A stretch of DNA of 64,000 nucleotides. Origin: Variovorax sp. Root473. GTDB lineage: Bacteria > Pseudomonadota > Gammaproteobacteria > Burkholderiales > Burkholderiaceae_C. Every line of letters starts with the position of its first letter. The first letter of the stretch is position 1. The stretch is from positions 18,802 to 82,801 of the forward strand of contig NZ_LMEV01000018.1 of the NCBI RefSeq assembly GCF_001426505.1, written 5' to 3'. This document shows, in pieces, positions 54,544 to 62,602 of the stretch. A model generated the notes under the pieces. It was not told the DNA's origin and did no database searches. It saw nothing but the letters and a program-made list of their open reading frames with translations. A program made the translations under genes and the position numbers.

Positions 54544-54623
54544 CCGGCTTTGCCGGGCTGCTGGTGTCGCCCCCTGAAAGGGGGTTGGCGAAGCGACACG
54601 AAGTGCGCGAAGACTGGGGGTAA
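54544..54623. repeat. Palindromic repeat unit between ispA and dxs
   Basis: A structured 80-base stretch: CCGGC-TTT-GCCGG (54544-54556), then GTGTCGC and GCGACAC (54564-54570, 54593-54599) enclosing CCCCC-TGAAA-GGGGG (54570-54584), then GAAGTGCGCGAAG and a G-run. The CCCCCTGAAAGGGGG plus GCGACACGAAGTGCGCGAAG pattern looks like the interspersed palindromic elements I recall from Comamonadaceae intergenic regions. Only one copy is in this window, so dispersal cannot be shown here. Confidence 0.5.
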
Positions 54624-54631
54624 GTTTCATC

Positions 54632-55576
54632 CTAGCGGTCGCGGTCGACCACCATGTGGGCCAGGGCGCGCAATGCGGCAGTGTCGGGCAGGCCGCTCTT
54701 GTTCAGCGCGGCGATGGCATCGGCGAGCAGCTGGCTCGCCTGCGCGCGCGCGCCATCGAGGCCGAGCAGCGACACGTAGGTGGGCTTGTCGGCCGCGGCA
54801 TCCTTGCCGGCGGTCTTGCCCAGGGTGTGCGAGTCGGCCGTGACGTCGAGGATGTCGTCGACCACCTGGAACGCCAGGCCGATGGCGGCGCCGTAGTCGC
54901 GCAGCGCGGCCAGTGCCGCCGACGACACGGCGGCGCAGGCGGCGCCCATTTCGACGCTGCCCTGCAGCAGCGCGCCGGTCTTCAGGCGGTGCATTTCGCG
55001 CAGCTGGATTTCGTCGAGTGCGATGCCGACGCTGGCCAGGTCAATGGCCTGGCCGCCGGCCATGCCCTGGCTGCCGGCCGAGCGCGCCAGCAGGCGGCAC
55101 AGCAGGGCCTGCATGGCTGCGGGCACCTCGTCGCCCTCGGGCGTGAGCAGCTCGAAGGCCAGCGCCTGCAGCGCGTCGCCCGCGAGCAGCGCATCGGCTT
55201 CCCCGAACTTCACGTGCACGGTGGGCTTGCCGCGGCGCAGCACGTCGTTGTCCATGCACGGCAGGTCGTCGTGCACCAGCGAATAGGCGTGGATGAGTTC
55301 GGTGGCGCAGGCCGCACGCAGCGCGGCATGGGCGTTGCCGCCGACCGCTTCATTGGCCGCCAGCACCAGCAGCGGCCGCAGCCGCTTGCCGCCGTCGAGC
55401 ACGGCATAGCGCATGGCGTCGCCCAGCAGCACCGGCGCATCGACGCCGACCCAGCGCGACAGCGCCGCTTCGACCGCGGCCAGATGGGGCTCGGCCCAGT
55501 TGGCCAGCGTCTTCGCGTCCCACGCCGTGGCTGTGACGGCGGTCGTGGCAGCGGAGGTCATCGGGACGGCGCTCAT
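54632..55576 (-). CDS. ispA: Polyprenyl (farnesyl) diphosphate synthase
   Basis: Prenyltransferase of 314 residues. The two Asp-rich motifs are DDLPCMD at 103-109 (first, bacterial DDxxxxD form) and DDILD (second) near residue 243. LDGGKRLRPLL near 60-70 binds the diphosphate. The start at 55576 overlaps the xseB stop (ATGA). It uses isopentenyl diphosphate from the pathway begun by Dxs, next in the same direction. Chain length is inferred as farnesyl from the xseB-ispA-dxs order. Confidence 0.93.
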   Translation of the reverse strand: MSAVPMTSAATTAVTATAWDAKTLANWAEPHLAAVEAALSRWVGVDAPVLLGDAMRYAVLDGGKRLRPLLVLAANEAVGGNAHAALRAACATELIHAYSLVHDDLPCMDNDVLRRGKPTVHVKFGEADALLAGDALQALAFELLTPEGDEVPAAMQALLCRLLARSAGSQGMAGGQAIDLASVGIALDEIQLREMHRLKTGALLQGSVEMGAACAAVSSAALAALRDYGAAIGLAFQVVDDILDVTADSHTLGKTAGKDAAADKPTYVSLLGLDGARAQASQLLADAIAALNKSGLPDTAALRALAHMVVDRDR

Positions 55577-55839
55577 TCGGCCGTCCAGGGCTTGAGGCTG
55601 CCGGCGTCGAGCACCTTGATCTGGTCCTCGACGGCCTGCAGCTTGTCGCGGCAGAACGCAAGCAATGCGGCGCCGCGCTGGTAGCTGCCCAGCAACTGGT
55701 CCAGCGGCAGCTGGCCCGACTCGAGTTCTGCAACCAGTTGTTCCAGTTCCTGGAGCCCGGCTTCGTAGCTGGCGGGCAGCGGCCCGGTGTCGGGCGTCGC
55801 CGCCGGGCTGGTCGTGGAAGGAGAAGGCACCTTGGGCAT
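55573..55839 (-). CDS. xseB: Exodeoxyribonuclease VII small subunit
   Basis: Small protein of 88 residues, the usual size. YEAGLQELEQLVAELESGQLPLDQLLGSYQRGAALLAFCRDKL is the XseB two-helix core with the ELExGxLPLxxLLxxYxxG motif. It pairs with XseA elsewhere in the genome to degrade single-stranded DNA. It overlaps ispA by four bases, the widely conserved xseB-ispA linkage. Confidence 0.95.
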   Translation of the reverse strand: MPKVPSPSTTSPAATPDTGPLPASYEAGLQELEQLVAELESGQLPLDQLLGSYQRGAALLAFCRDKLQAVEDQIKVLDAGSLKPWTAE

Positions 55840-55992
55840 GCAACGAATCGTGGATGAAACCAAGCATTTTAGGGCGGGGGCGCTGCGAACCGCCGGGCGG
55901 CCCGCGCGCGTGCACGCGGCCCTTTGCAACACCCTGTACAGCGCCCGGCGATGCGAGGCAAAACCCCAGCGGGCGAGAAAACGTCCCCCGGG

Positions 55993-55998
55993 TACAAT
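55993..55998 (+). promoter_or_regulatory. Candidate -10 box for the Rieske gene
   Basis: TACAAT (five of six matches) lies 111 bases before the ATG. The leader after it contains GCCGGT-CGC-ACCGGC (56012-56026), a six-pair hairpin. No -35 is clear. The remaining parts of this 270-base region show no gene or other structure I can support. Confidence 0.25.
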
Positions 55999-56109
55999 CG
56001 CCGCTTCCCCCGCCGGTCGCACCGGCACACCTCTTCGGGCCGTCACCCATGCAGACGGCGCCTTCCGTTTTTCTTTTTTCTCCCTGTGGGGAGCTTGGTC
56101 AGGTCCTCC

Positions 56110-57255
56110 ATGTCTGATTTAAGTCTTCAACTGCAGCAGGCCGCGAGCCAACTTCCAGTTACCGCGTATTTCGACGAGGCCTTGTACGCCCGCGAAATGC
56201 AGAACCTTTTCGCGCGAGGGCCCCGCTACGTCGGGCACCGACTGGCCGTGCCCGAGCCGGGTGACTTCCACACCCTGCCGCAAGAACACCAGGGCCGCGC
56301 GCTGGTCCACACGCCCAAGGGCGTGGAGCTCATCTCGAACGTCTGCCGCCACCGCCAGGCCCTCATCCTGCAGGGCCGGGGCCAGCTCGACGCGCAGACC
56401 GGCGGCAACATCGTCTGCCCGCTGCATCGCTGGACCTACGCAGCGAAAGACGCGCGCACCACCGGCACGCTGATCGGCGCCCCGCATTTCGACCAGGACC
56501 CGTGCCTGAACCTGCACAACTACCCGCTCACCGAGTGGAACGGCCTTCTGTTCGAGAAGAACGCCGACGGCAGCGGCCGCGACGTGGCGGCCGACATGGC
56601 GGGCCTGGGCCCGCAGGCCGACCTCGACTTCTCGGGCTACGCGCTCGACCGCGTCGAGCTGCACGAGTGCAACTACAACTGGAAGACCTTCATCGAGGTC
56701 TACCTGGAGGACTACCACGTCGGCCCGTTCCACCCCGGCCTGGGCAGCTTCGTCACCTGCGACGACCTGCGCTGGGAGTTCAAGCCCGAGTTCTCGGTGC
56801 AGACGGTGGGCGTGGCCAACCGCCTGGGCCGCGCGGGCAGCCCCGTGTACCAGAAGTGGCAGGAGCAGTTGCTCAAGTACCGCGACGGCAAGCCGCCGAA
56901 GTACGGCGCGATCTGGCTCACCTACTACCCGCACGTGATGATCGAGTGGTACCCGCACGTGCTCACGGTGTCGACGCTGCACCCGGTGAGCCCGACCAGG
57001 ACGCTCAACATGGTCGAGTTCTTCTACCCCGAGGAAATCGTCGCCTTCGAGCGCGAGTTCGTCGAGGCCCAGCAGGCCGCCTACATGGAAACCTGCGTGG
57101 AAGACGACGAGATCGCCGAGCGCATGGACGCCGGCCGCCGCGCGCTCATGCTGCGCGGCGACAACGAAACGGGCCCTTACCAGAGCCCCATGGAAGACGG
57201 CATGCAGCAGTTCCACGAGTGGTACCGCAACGCCATGCAGCAACCACCCGTCTGA
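56110..57255 (+). CDS. Rieske non-heme iron aromatic-ring-type oxygenase
   Basis: Oxygenase component of 381 residues. The Rieske [2Fe-2S] ligands are Cys79-x-His81 and Cys103-x2-His106. The mononuclear iron site is expected at His203 and His208 (EDYHVGPFHPG) with a downstream Asp/Glu, and Asn190/Glu196 in the bridging helix region. No ferredoxin reductase gene is adjacent, so the electron donor is encoded elsewhere. Family members demethylate or hydroxylate aromatic or betaine-type substrates; substrate unknown. A terminator follows. Confidence 0.85.
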   Translation: MSDLSLQLQQAASQLPVTAYFDEALYAREMQNLFARGPRYVGHRLAVPEPGDFHTLPQEHQGRALVHTPKGVELISNVCRHRQALILQGRGQLDAQTGGNIVCPLHRWTYAAKDARTTGTLIGAPHFDQDPCLNLHNYPLTEWNGLLFEKNADGSGRDVAADMAGLGPQADLDFSGYALDRVELHECNYNWKTFIEVYLEDYHVGPFHPGLGSFVTCDDLRWEFKPEFSVQTVGVANRLGRAGSPVYQKWQEQLLKYRDGKPPKYGAIWLTYYPHVMIEWYPHVLTVSTLHPVSPTRTLNMVEFFYPEEIVAFEREFVEAQQAAYMETCVEDDEIAERMDAGRRALMLRGDNETGPYQSPMEDGMQQFHEWYRNAMQQPPV

Positions 57256-57269
57256 GCCTCGCCTCTGCC

Positions 57270-57300
57270 GCCCCGCACCCGCCGGGGCTTTCTTTTTTCT
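57270..57300 (+). terminator. Rho-independent terminator after the Rieske gene
   Basis: Stem GCCCCG/CGGGGC (57270-57275, 57283-57288) with a seven-base loop, followed by TTTCTTTTTTCT. It separates the oxygenase from the DMT permease gene. Confidence 0.85.
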
Positions 57301-57316
57301 GATCTGGATTCAATCG

Positions 57317-58249
57317 ATGCAAGCGCTGTGGATGGTGCTCGGGGCCTTTCTGTTCGCCACCATGAGCGTGGTCGTGAAGATTGCCTCGGAATGGTTCAAC
57401 AGCGGTGAGATGGTCCTGGGGCGCGGCCTCATCGGCATCGTGTTTCTCTGGCTGCTGGCGCGCAACCGCGGCACCTCGCTCGCCACCAGATACCCCGGCA
57501 TGCATGCCTGGCGCAGCACCATCGGCGTGGTGTCGCTGGGCGCGTGGTTCTACGCCATCGCGCACATGCCGCTGGCCACCGCCGTCACGCTCAACTACAT
57601 GAGCAGCGTGTGGGTCGCGGCCTTCCTGGTCGGCGGCGCGCTGCTGGCCTGGGTGCCGGTGCCCGGGCGCGACGGCCGCATCGAGCGCCCGCCGCTGCAG
57701 GGCCCGCTGGTGATGACCGTGCTCGTGGGCTTTGCCGGCGTGGTGCTCATGCTCAAGCCCACGGTCGGCGGCGGCGACGGCTTCGCTGGCATGCTGGGGC
57801 TGCTGTCGGGCGTCACGGCCGCCTTCGCCTACATGCAGGTGGTGGCGCTGTCGCGCATCGGCGAACCCGAGCTGCGCACGGTCTTCTACTTCGCGGTGGG
57901 CTCCGCCGTGGCTGGTGCCTTCGCCACCGCCGTGACCGGGTTTTCGGGCGGCAGTTCGTGGACGTGGCAGCATGCGCTGTGGCTGCTGCCGATCGGCCTC
58001 CTGGCTGCGCTCGGACAGCTGTGCATGACCCGCGCCTACGCCACCGCCAAGACCCAGGCGGGCACACTGGTGGTCGCCAACCTGCAATATTCGGGCATCG
58101 TGTTCGCGGCTTTCTACAGCGTGGTGCTGTTCGACGACCGCATCGATGCGGCCGGCTGGGGCGGCATGGCGCTGATCATCGCCAGCGGCATCGCGGCCAC
58201 CGTGCTGCGCCAGCGGGCCGTGCCGAAGGCGCCGGCCGAGGAACACTGA
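57317..58249 (+). CDS. EamA/DMT-family permease
   Basis: Drug/metabolite-type transporter of 310 residues with ten membrane helices in two EamA repeats. ATMSVVVKIASEWFNSGEMVLGRGLIG near 14-40 and QLCMTRAYATAKTQAGTLVVANLQYSGIVF near 236-265 are typical. Such carriers export amino acids or other small metabolites. No Shine-Dalgarno is clear and TTCAAT sits two bases before the ATG. Followed 56 bases later by a sulfurtransferase on the same strand. Confidence 0.85.
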   Translation: MQALWMVLGAFLFATMSVVVKIASEWFNSGEMVLGRGLIGIVFLWLLARNRGTSLATRYPGMHAWRSTIGVVSLGAWFYAIAHMPLATAVTLNYMSSVWVAAFLVGGALLAWVPVPGRDGRIERPPLQGPLVMTVLVGFAGVVLMLKPTVGGGDGFAGMLGLLSGVTAAFAYMQVVALSRIGEPELRTVFYFAVGSAVAGAFATAVTGFSGGSSWTWQHALWLLPIGLLAALGQLCMTRAYATAKTQAGTLVVANLQYSGIVFAAFYSVVLFDDRIDAAGWGGMALIIASGIAATVLRQRAVPKAPAEEH

Positions 58250-58305
58250 ACGCAGCGGCAGCAGCGGCACCCATCGCCGATCATTTTTTCGAAGGAGTTC
58301 TCGCC

Positions 58306-59214
58306 ATGTACACCACCCTCATCTCCGTCGAACAACTGAGGCAGCTGCGCGAGGGCGACTCGCCCCTCATGGTGTTCGACTGCAGCTTCGATCTCATGAA
58401 GCCCGAGGCCGGCGCGCAGCTGTACGCCGCCGCGCACATCCCCGGCGCGCAGTACGCCAACCTCGACACCGACCTCAGCGCGAAGCACGGCCTGCCCGGC
58501 GCACGCGGCGACGTGGTGGTCGCGCAAGACGACGGCGTGCCCGCCTCGGGCGGCCGCCATCCGCTGCCCAGCCGCGAGAAGTTCGCGACCTGGCTGTCGT
58601 CGGTGGGCTTCTCCAACGAAATGCAGGCCGTGGTGTACGACCGCAACGGCGCCAACTACTGCGGGCGCCTGTGGTGGATGCTCAAGTGGATGGGCCACGA
58701 CGCCGTGGCCGTGCTCGACGGTGGCCTGCAGGCCTGGCAGGCCGCAGGCGGCGAGGTGACCGACAGCGACGAGCCCGCGCGCTTCCAGTCGAACTTCGTA
58801 CAGGGCGAGCCCTTGGCGAAGCTCGTGACTACCGACACCGTGTTGCGTCGGCTCGGCCAACCTGACCAGCAGCTGATCGACGCACGGGCCGGTGCACGAT
58901 ATCGCGGCGAGGTGGAACCTCTGGACCCGATCGCGGGTCACATCCCCGGGGCCCTGAACCGGCCCTTCGCCGACAACATCGGTCCCGATGGCAAGTTCAA
59001 GCCCGCCGCGCAACTGCGTGCCGAGTTCGAGGCATTGCTTGCGGGGCGCGATGCGGCAACTGTCGTCCACCAATGCGGCAGCGGCGTGAGCGCCGTGCCC
59101 AACCTGCTCGCGATGCAGATCGCGGGCTTCGGGACGACCGCGCTCTATGCCGGCAGCTGGAGCGAATGGAGCAACACGCCGGGGCTGCCGACCCGGCAAG
59201 GCGCAGAACCATGA
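58306..59214 (+). CDS. Two-domain sulfurtransferase (rhodanese/3-mercaptopyruvate type)
   Basis: Protein of 302 residues with two rhodanese folds. The catalytic Cys257 is in the second domain loop HQCGSGVSAV; the loop CGSGVSA is closer to mercaptopyruvate sulfurtransferases (CGxGVT) than to thiosulfate types (CRKGVT). The first domain is inactive as usual. Its start is supported by GAAGGAG. The stop overlaps the next gene (ATGA), which links it to the putative metal uptake operon, perhaps only by convenience. Confidence 0.87.
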   Translation: MYTTLISVEQLRQLREGDSPLMVFDCSFDLMKPEAGAQLYAAAHIPGAQYANLDTDLSAKHGLPGARGDVVVAQDDGVPASGGRHPLPSREKFATWLSSVGFSNEMQAVVYDRNGANYCGRLWWMLKWMGHDAVAVLDGGLQAWQAAGGEVTDSDEPARFQSNFVQGEPLAKLVTTDTVLRRLGQPDQQLIDARAGARYRGEVEPLDPIAGHIPGALNRPFADNIGPDGKFKPAAQLRAEFEALLAGRDAATVVHQCGSGVSAVPNLLAMQIAGFGTTALYAGSWSEWSNTPGLPTRQGAEP

Positions 59215-59801
59215 TGCACACCCTGCACACCCGATTTCGACGCGTTTCATCCGGCTTCGCACTGGCCGCCGCCGCGCTCTTCACGGCCGCCGCCCTGCCC
59301 ACCCAGGCCCAGCAACAGCACGCGCATGTGCACGGCCAGCTCAAGCTCGACGTGGCCATCGACGGGCCCACCGTCATCATCGCAATGGAATCGCCGCTGG
59401 ACAACATCGTCGGCTTCGAGCGTGCGCCCAAGACCGACGCCGAGAAGAAGACCGTCGAGGCCGCCATCGCCCAGCTGCGCGCCGCCGACAAGCTCTTCGC
59501 CATCGACCCCGCCGCCAACTGCAAGCTCGGCCCCGTCGACCTGCGCTCCGGCGCGCTGGGCCTGGGCAACCCCGACCCGGCCGAATCGGGCGGACATGCC
59601 GACCTCGACGCTTCCTTCTCCTTCAACTGCACCCAGGCCGCAGCCGCGAAGTTCATCGACGTGAACCTGTTTGCGGCCTTCAAGGGCGCACGCCAGATCG
59701 ACGTGCAGATCGCCACTGCTCAAGGCCAGTCCAAGCGCCAGTTGAAGCGCCCGAGCGGCGCGCAGGCGGCGCAGCCTTCCCGCCTGACGCTGGGCAAGTG
59801 A
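59211..59801 (+). CDS. DUF2796 (ZrgA-like) periplasmic protein
   Basis: Exported protein of 196 residues; Sec signal peptide (ALAAAALFTAAALPTQA). Right after it comes QQQHAHVHGQL, whose His37, His39 and His41 could bind zinc. LKLDVAIDGPTVIIAMESPLDNIVGFERAP is the DUF2796 core. DUF2796 proteins in Vibrio (ZrgA) belong to a zinc-regulated operon with an ABC ATPase, an FtsX-type permease and DUF3299, the same set as here. Binding of zinc is inference. It overlaps the sulfurtransferase by four bases. Confidence 0.8.
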   Translation: MMHTLHTRFRRVSSGFALAAAALFTAAALPTQAQQQHAHVHGQLKLDVAIDGPTVIIAMESPLDNIVGFERAPKTDAEKKTVEAAIAQLRAADKLFAIDPAANCKLGPVDLRSGALGLGNPDPAESGGHADLDASFSFNCTQAAAAKFIDVNLFAAFKGARQIDVQIATAQGQSKRQLKRPSGAQAAQPSRLTLGK

Positions 59802-59805
59802 CAGC

Positions 59806-60555
59806 GTGAGCACCGCTCCGCAGGCCGACACCACTGCGCCCTTGCGCATCGTGCTCGCCGCCGAAGCCCTGCGCTTCACCTGGCCCGGCGTGAAGACACC
59901 GTGCATCGACATCGAAGCCCTGCGCATCACGGCGGGTGAGTCCGTGTTCCTGCACGGCCCGAGCGGCTGCGGCAAGAGCACGCTGCTGTCGCTGCTGGCC
60001 GGCGTGCTGGTGGCCGACGAAGGCCGCGTCACGCTGCTGGGCCACGACTGGTCCAAGCTCTCGGGCACGCAGCGCGATCGCTGCCGCGTGGCGCATGTGG
60101 GCTACATCTTTCAGCAGTTCAACCTGCTGCCGTACCTGAGCGTGCTCGACAACGTGCTGCTGCCCTGCCGCTTCTCCGCGCGCCGCGAGGCGCAGGCCGC
60201 ACGCAACGGCAGCTCGCGCGACGAGGCGGAGCACCTGCTCGACCAGATGGGGCTGGACCGCAGCCTGTGGAAGCGCCAGGCGCTGCAGCTCTCCGTGGGC
60301 CAGCAGCAGCGCGTGGCCGCGGCACGCGCGCTCATCGGACAGCCCGAGGTCGTCATTGCCGACGAGCCCACGTCCGCGCTCGACGAAGACCGGCGCGAAG
60401 CCTTTCTCGACGTGCTGCTCACGGCCTGCGCCGTGAACCACAGCGCGCTCGTGTTCGTGAGCCACGACCAGCGCATTGCGCCACGCTTCGCGCGGCACGT
60501 GCTGCTGCCGGAGATCAACCGTGCGGCATCGAGCGCGATGGCGGTGGACGCATGA
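59806..60555 (+). CDS. MacB/LolD-type ABC ATPase (Zrg-like system)
   Basis: ATPase of 249 residues with a GTG start at 59806. Walker A GPSGCGKS at 51-58 and Walker B VVIADEPTSALD are intact. The signature reads LSVGQQQR instead of LSGGQQQR, so the first Gly is Val. The permease that follows is of FtsX type and begins within the stop (ATGA overlap). The ATPase probably drives a mechanotransmission-type complex as in MacB or LolCDE, acting on a periplasmic partner rather than transporting solutes across the membrane. Confidence 0.87.
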   Translation: MSTAPQADTTAPLRIVLAAEALRFTWPGVKTPCIDIEALRITAGESVFLHGPSGCGKSTLLSLLAGVLVADEGRVTLLGHDWSKLSGTQRDRCRVAHVGYIFQQFNLLPYLSVLDNVLLPCRFSARREAQAARNGSSRDEAEHLLDQMGLDRSLWKRQALQLSVGQQQRVAAARALIGQPEVVIADEPTSALDEDRREAFLDVLLTACAVNHSALVFVSHDQRIAPRFARHVLLPEINRAASSAMAVDA

Positions 60556-61814
60556 AAGCACTCTTTTCGATTGCCTGGCGCAGCGCCTGGAACCGCCGCT
60601 TCACGCTCGCGCTCACTGTGTTCTCGATCGCGCTGTCGACCTTCCTGCTGCTCGGCGTGGAACGCATTCGCACCGAACTGCGCGAGAACTTCGCGTCGTC
60701 GGTCTCGGGCACCGACCTCATCGTGGGCGCGCGCACCGGCTCCACGCAGCTGCTGCTGTACTCGGTGTTCCGCATCGGCGCGGCCACCAACAACATCTCG
60801 TGGAAGAGCGTGCAGGCGCTGCAGGCGCACCCCGGCGTCGACTGGGTCGTGCCGCTGTCGCTGGGCGACTCGCACCGCGGCTTCTCGGTGCTCGCCACCA
60901 CGCCCGAGTACTTCTCGCACTTCCGCTACGGCGACCGCCAGACCTTGAAGCTGCGCGAAGGCAAGCCCTTCGATGCGCTGTTCGATGCCGTGGTCGGCGC
61001 CGAGGTGGCCGACAAGCTCGGCTACCACGTGGGCCAGAAGATCACGCTGGCGCACGGCAGCGGCGAGCTCAACGTGGCCGAGCATGCCGACAAGCCCTTC
61101 ACCGTGGTGGGCGTGCTCGCGCGCACCGGCACGCCAGTCGACCGCACGGTGCACATCGGCCTCGCGGCGATGGAGGCCATCCACCTCGAATGGGTGGGCG
61201 GCGCGCCGATGCCGGGCGTGAAGATTCCGGCCGAGCAGGTGCGCAAGTTCGACCTCACGCCCAAGAACGTGACGGCCGCGCTCGTCGGCCTGAAGAACCG
61301 CGCCGCGGTGTTCGGCGTGCAGCGCTGGATCTCCACCTACACCGGCGAGCCGCTGATGGCCATCCTGCCCGGCGTGGCGCTCGACGAGCTGTGGAGCGTG
61401 ATCGGCATCGGCGAAAACGCGCTGCTGCTGATGTCGGCACTGGTCGCGCTCGTGAGCCTCGCGGGGCTGGTGTCGGTGGTGATGGCGGGCCTGAACGAAC
61501 GCCGCCGCGAACTCGCCGTGCTGCGCGCGGTGGGCGCAGGCCTGCGCCACGTGCTGGCGCTGCTCGCGCTTGAAGGCGCGCTGGTCACCGTGCTGGGCGT
61601 GCTGCTGGGCGTGACGATGGCGGTACTCGGCATCGCCCTGCTCTCGCCATGGCTGCAGGCGCAGTTCGGCCTGACACTGAGCCTGTCCGAACCTACACTG
61701 AACGAATGGCTGCTGACGGCGAGCCTGCTGGTCGCGGGCTGGCTCGCGAGCCTGCTGCCCGGCATCCGGGCCTATCGCCTGTCGCTGGCCGACGGCCTTT
61801 CTCCGAGAATCTGA
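60552..61814 (+). CDS. FtsX-type ABC permease (Zrg-like system)
   Basis: Permease of 420 residues: one N-terminal helix, a long periplasmic MacB_PCD-like domain (about 40-270), then the FtsX domain with three helices (ENALLLMSALVALVSLAGLVSVVMAGLNERRRELAVLRAVGAGLRHV is the coupling segment). It forms the membrane half for the ATPase at 59806. Followed by the DUF3299 gene two bases later. Confidence 0.88.
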   Translation: MKALFSIAWRSAWNRRFTLALTVFSIALSTFLLLGVERIRTELRENFASSVSGTDLIVGARTGSTQLLLYSVFRIGAATNNISWKSVQALQAHPGVDWVVPLSLGDSHRGFSVLATTPEYFSHFRYGDRQTLKLREGKPFDALFDAVVGAEVADKLGYHVGQKITLAHGSGELNVAEHADKPFTVVGVLARTGTPVDRTVHIGLAAMEAIHLEWVGGAPMPGVKIPAEQVRKFDLTPKNVTAALVGLKNRAAVFGVQRWISTYTGEPLMAILPGVALDELWSVIGIGENALLLMSALVALVSLAGLVSVVMAGLNERRRELAVLRAVGAGLRHVLALLALEGALVTVLGVLLGVTMAVLGIALLSPWLQAQFGLTLSLSEPTLNEWLLTASLLVAGWLASLLPGIRAYRLSLADGLSPRI

Positions 61815-61816
61815 CC

Positions 61817-62443
61817 ATGACGAAGACCCCCACACCCCGCGTGCTCACCGCCCTGTCGATGCTGCTGGCCGGCGCCGGCCTCGCAGTCGCCGCCTGGGCC
61901 GCCGAGCCCGCACCGAAGGACACCACCGCGACCAACCCGCTGGGCGGCAAGCCGGCCGCCACCGCGCCGCAGGCCGCGACGGGCCAGCCGCGCCAGATCA
62001 GCTGGGAAGAACTGGTGCCCAAGGACTGGGACCCGGCCAAGGCCTTCAAGGGCATCGACCTGAGCACGCTCGACGACGGCGACCCGCGCGCCAACGAACT
62101 GCTCATGAAGATGCAGGAGGTGTCGAACAACGCGCCCACCAACCCCGCGCTCAACGGCGTGGAGGTGAAGATCCCCGGCTTCATCGTGCCGCTCGAAGAG
62201 GCCAAGGGCGAGGTCACCGAGTTCCTGCTCGTGCCCTACTTCGGCGCCTGCATCCACACGCCGCCGCCGCCGGCCAACCAGATCCTGCACGTCGTTCCGC
62301 AGAAGGGCGCCAAGTTCCGCGCCATGGACACCGTGTGGGTCACCGGCAAGCTGCAGACGCTGCGCAACGACTCGATGATGGGCGTGAGCGGGTACCACGT
62401 GAAGGCCAGCAGCGTCACCAAGTACTCGGGCGGCGCGAAGTAA
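61817..62443 (+). CDS. DUF3299 periplasmic protein (Zrg-like system)
   Basis: Exported protein of 208 residues with a Sec signal (LSMLLAGAGLAVAAWAAEPA) and a Pro/Ala linker. ISWEELVPKDWDP and IPGFIVPLE near residues 60-73 and 118-126, then FLLVPYFGACIHTPPPPANQ, are the DUF3299 signature; Cys in GACIH and the following His suggest a metal or redox site. With DUF2796, the ATPase and the FtsX permease it reproduces the zinc-regulated Zrg gene set. No Zur box could be identified with confidence. Confidence 0.82.
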   Translation: MTKTPTPRVLTALSMLLAGAGLAVAAWAAEPAPKDTTATNPLGGKPAATAPQAATGQPRQISWEELVPKDWDPAKAFKGIDLSTLDDGDPRANELLMKMQEVSNNAPTNPALNGVEVKIPGFIVPLEEAKGEVTEFLLVPYFGACIHTPPPPANQILHVVPQKGAKFRAMDTVWVTGKLQTLRNDSMMGVSGYHVKASSVTKYSGGAK

Positions 62444-62485
62444 CAACGCGTTCGCGAGGTCTCGTGGTCCTGCGCCGACAGGACG

Positions 62486-62499
62486 GGCGGCGCGCCGCC
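62486..62499. repeat. Perfect palindrome before the DUF3300 gene
   Basis: GGCGGCGCGCCGCC, a 14-base perfect palindrome in the 159-base region between the DUF3299 and DUF3300 genes. It could form a hairpin. No T-tract follows, so it is not a clear terminator. The rest of the gap shows no other feature. Confidence 0.35.
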
Positions 62500-62602
62500 G
62501 ACACAGACCGTTGCATCCGAGGCGCAGGCTGTGTCATCGCCTGCCCTGGCCCGCCGTTGAAGGAGTTCCGGGCACCATGCCGGCGTCTTCAGGACCAGCC
62601 AG

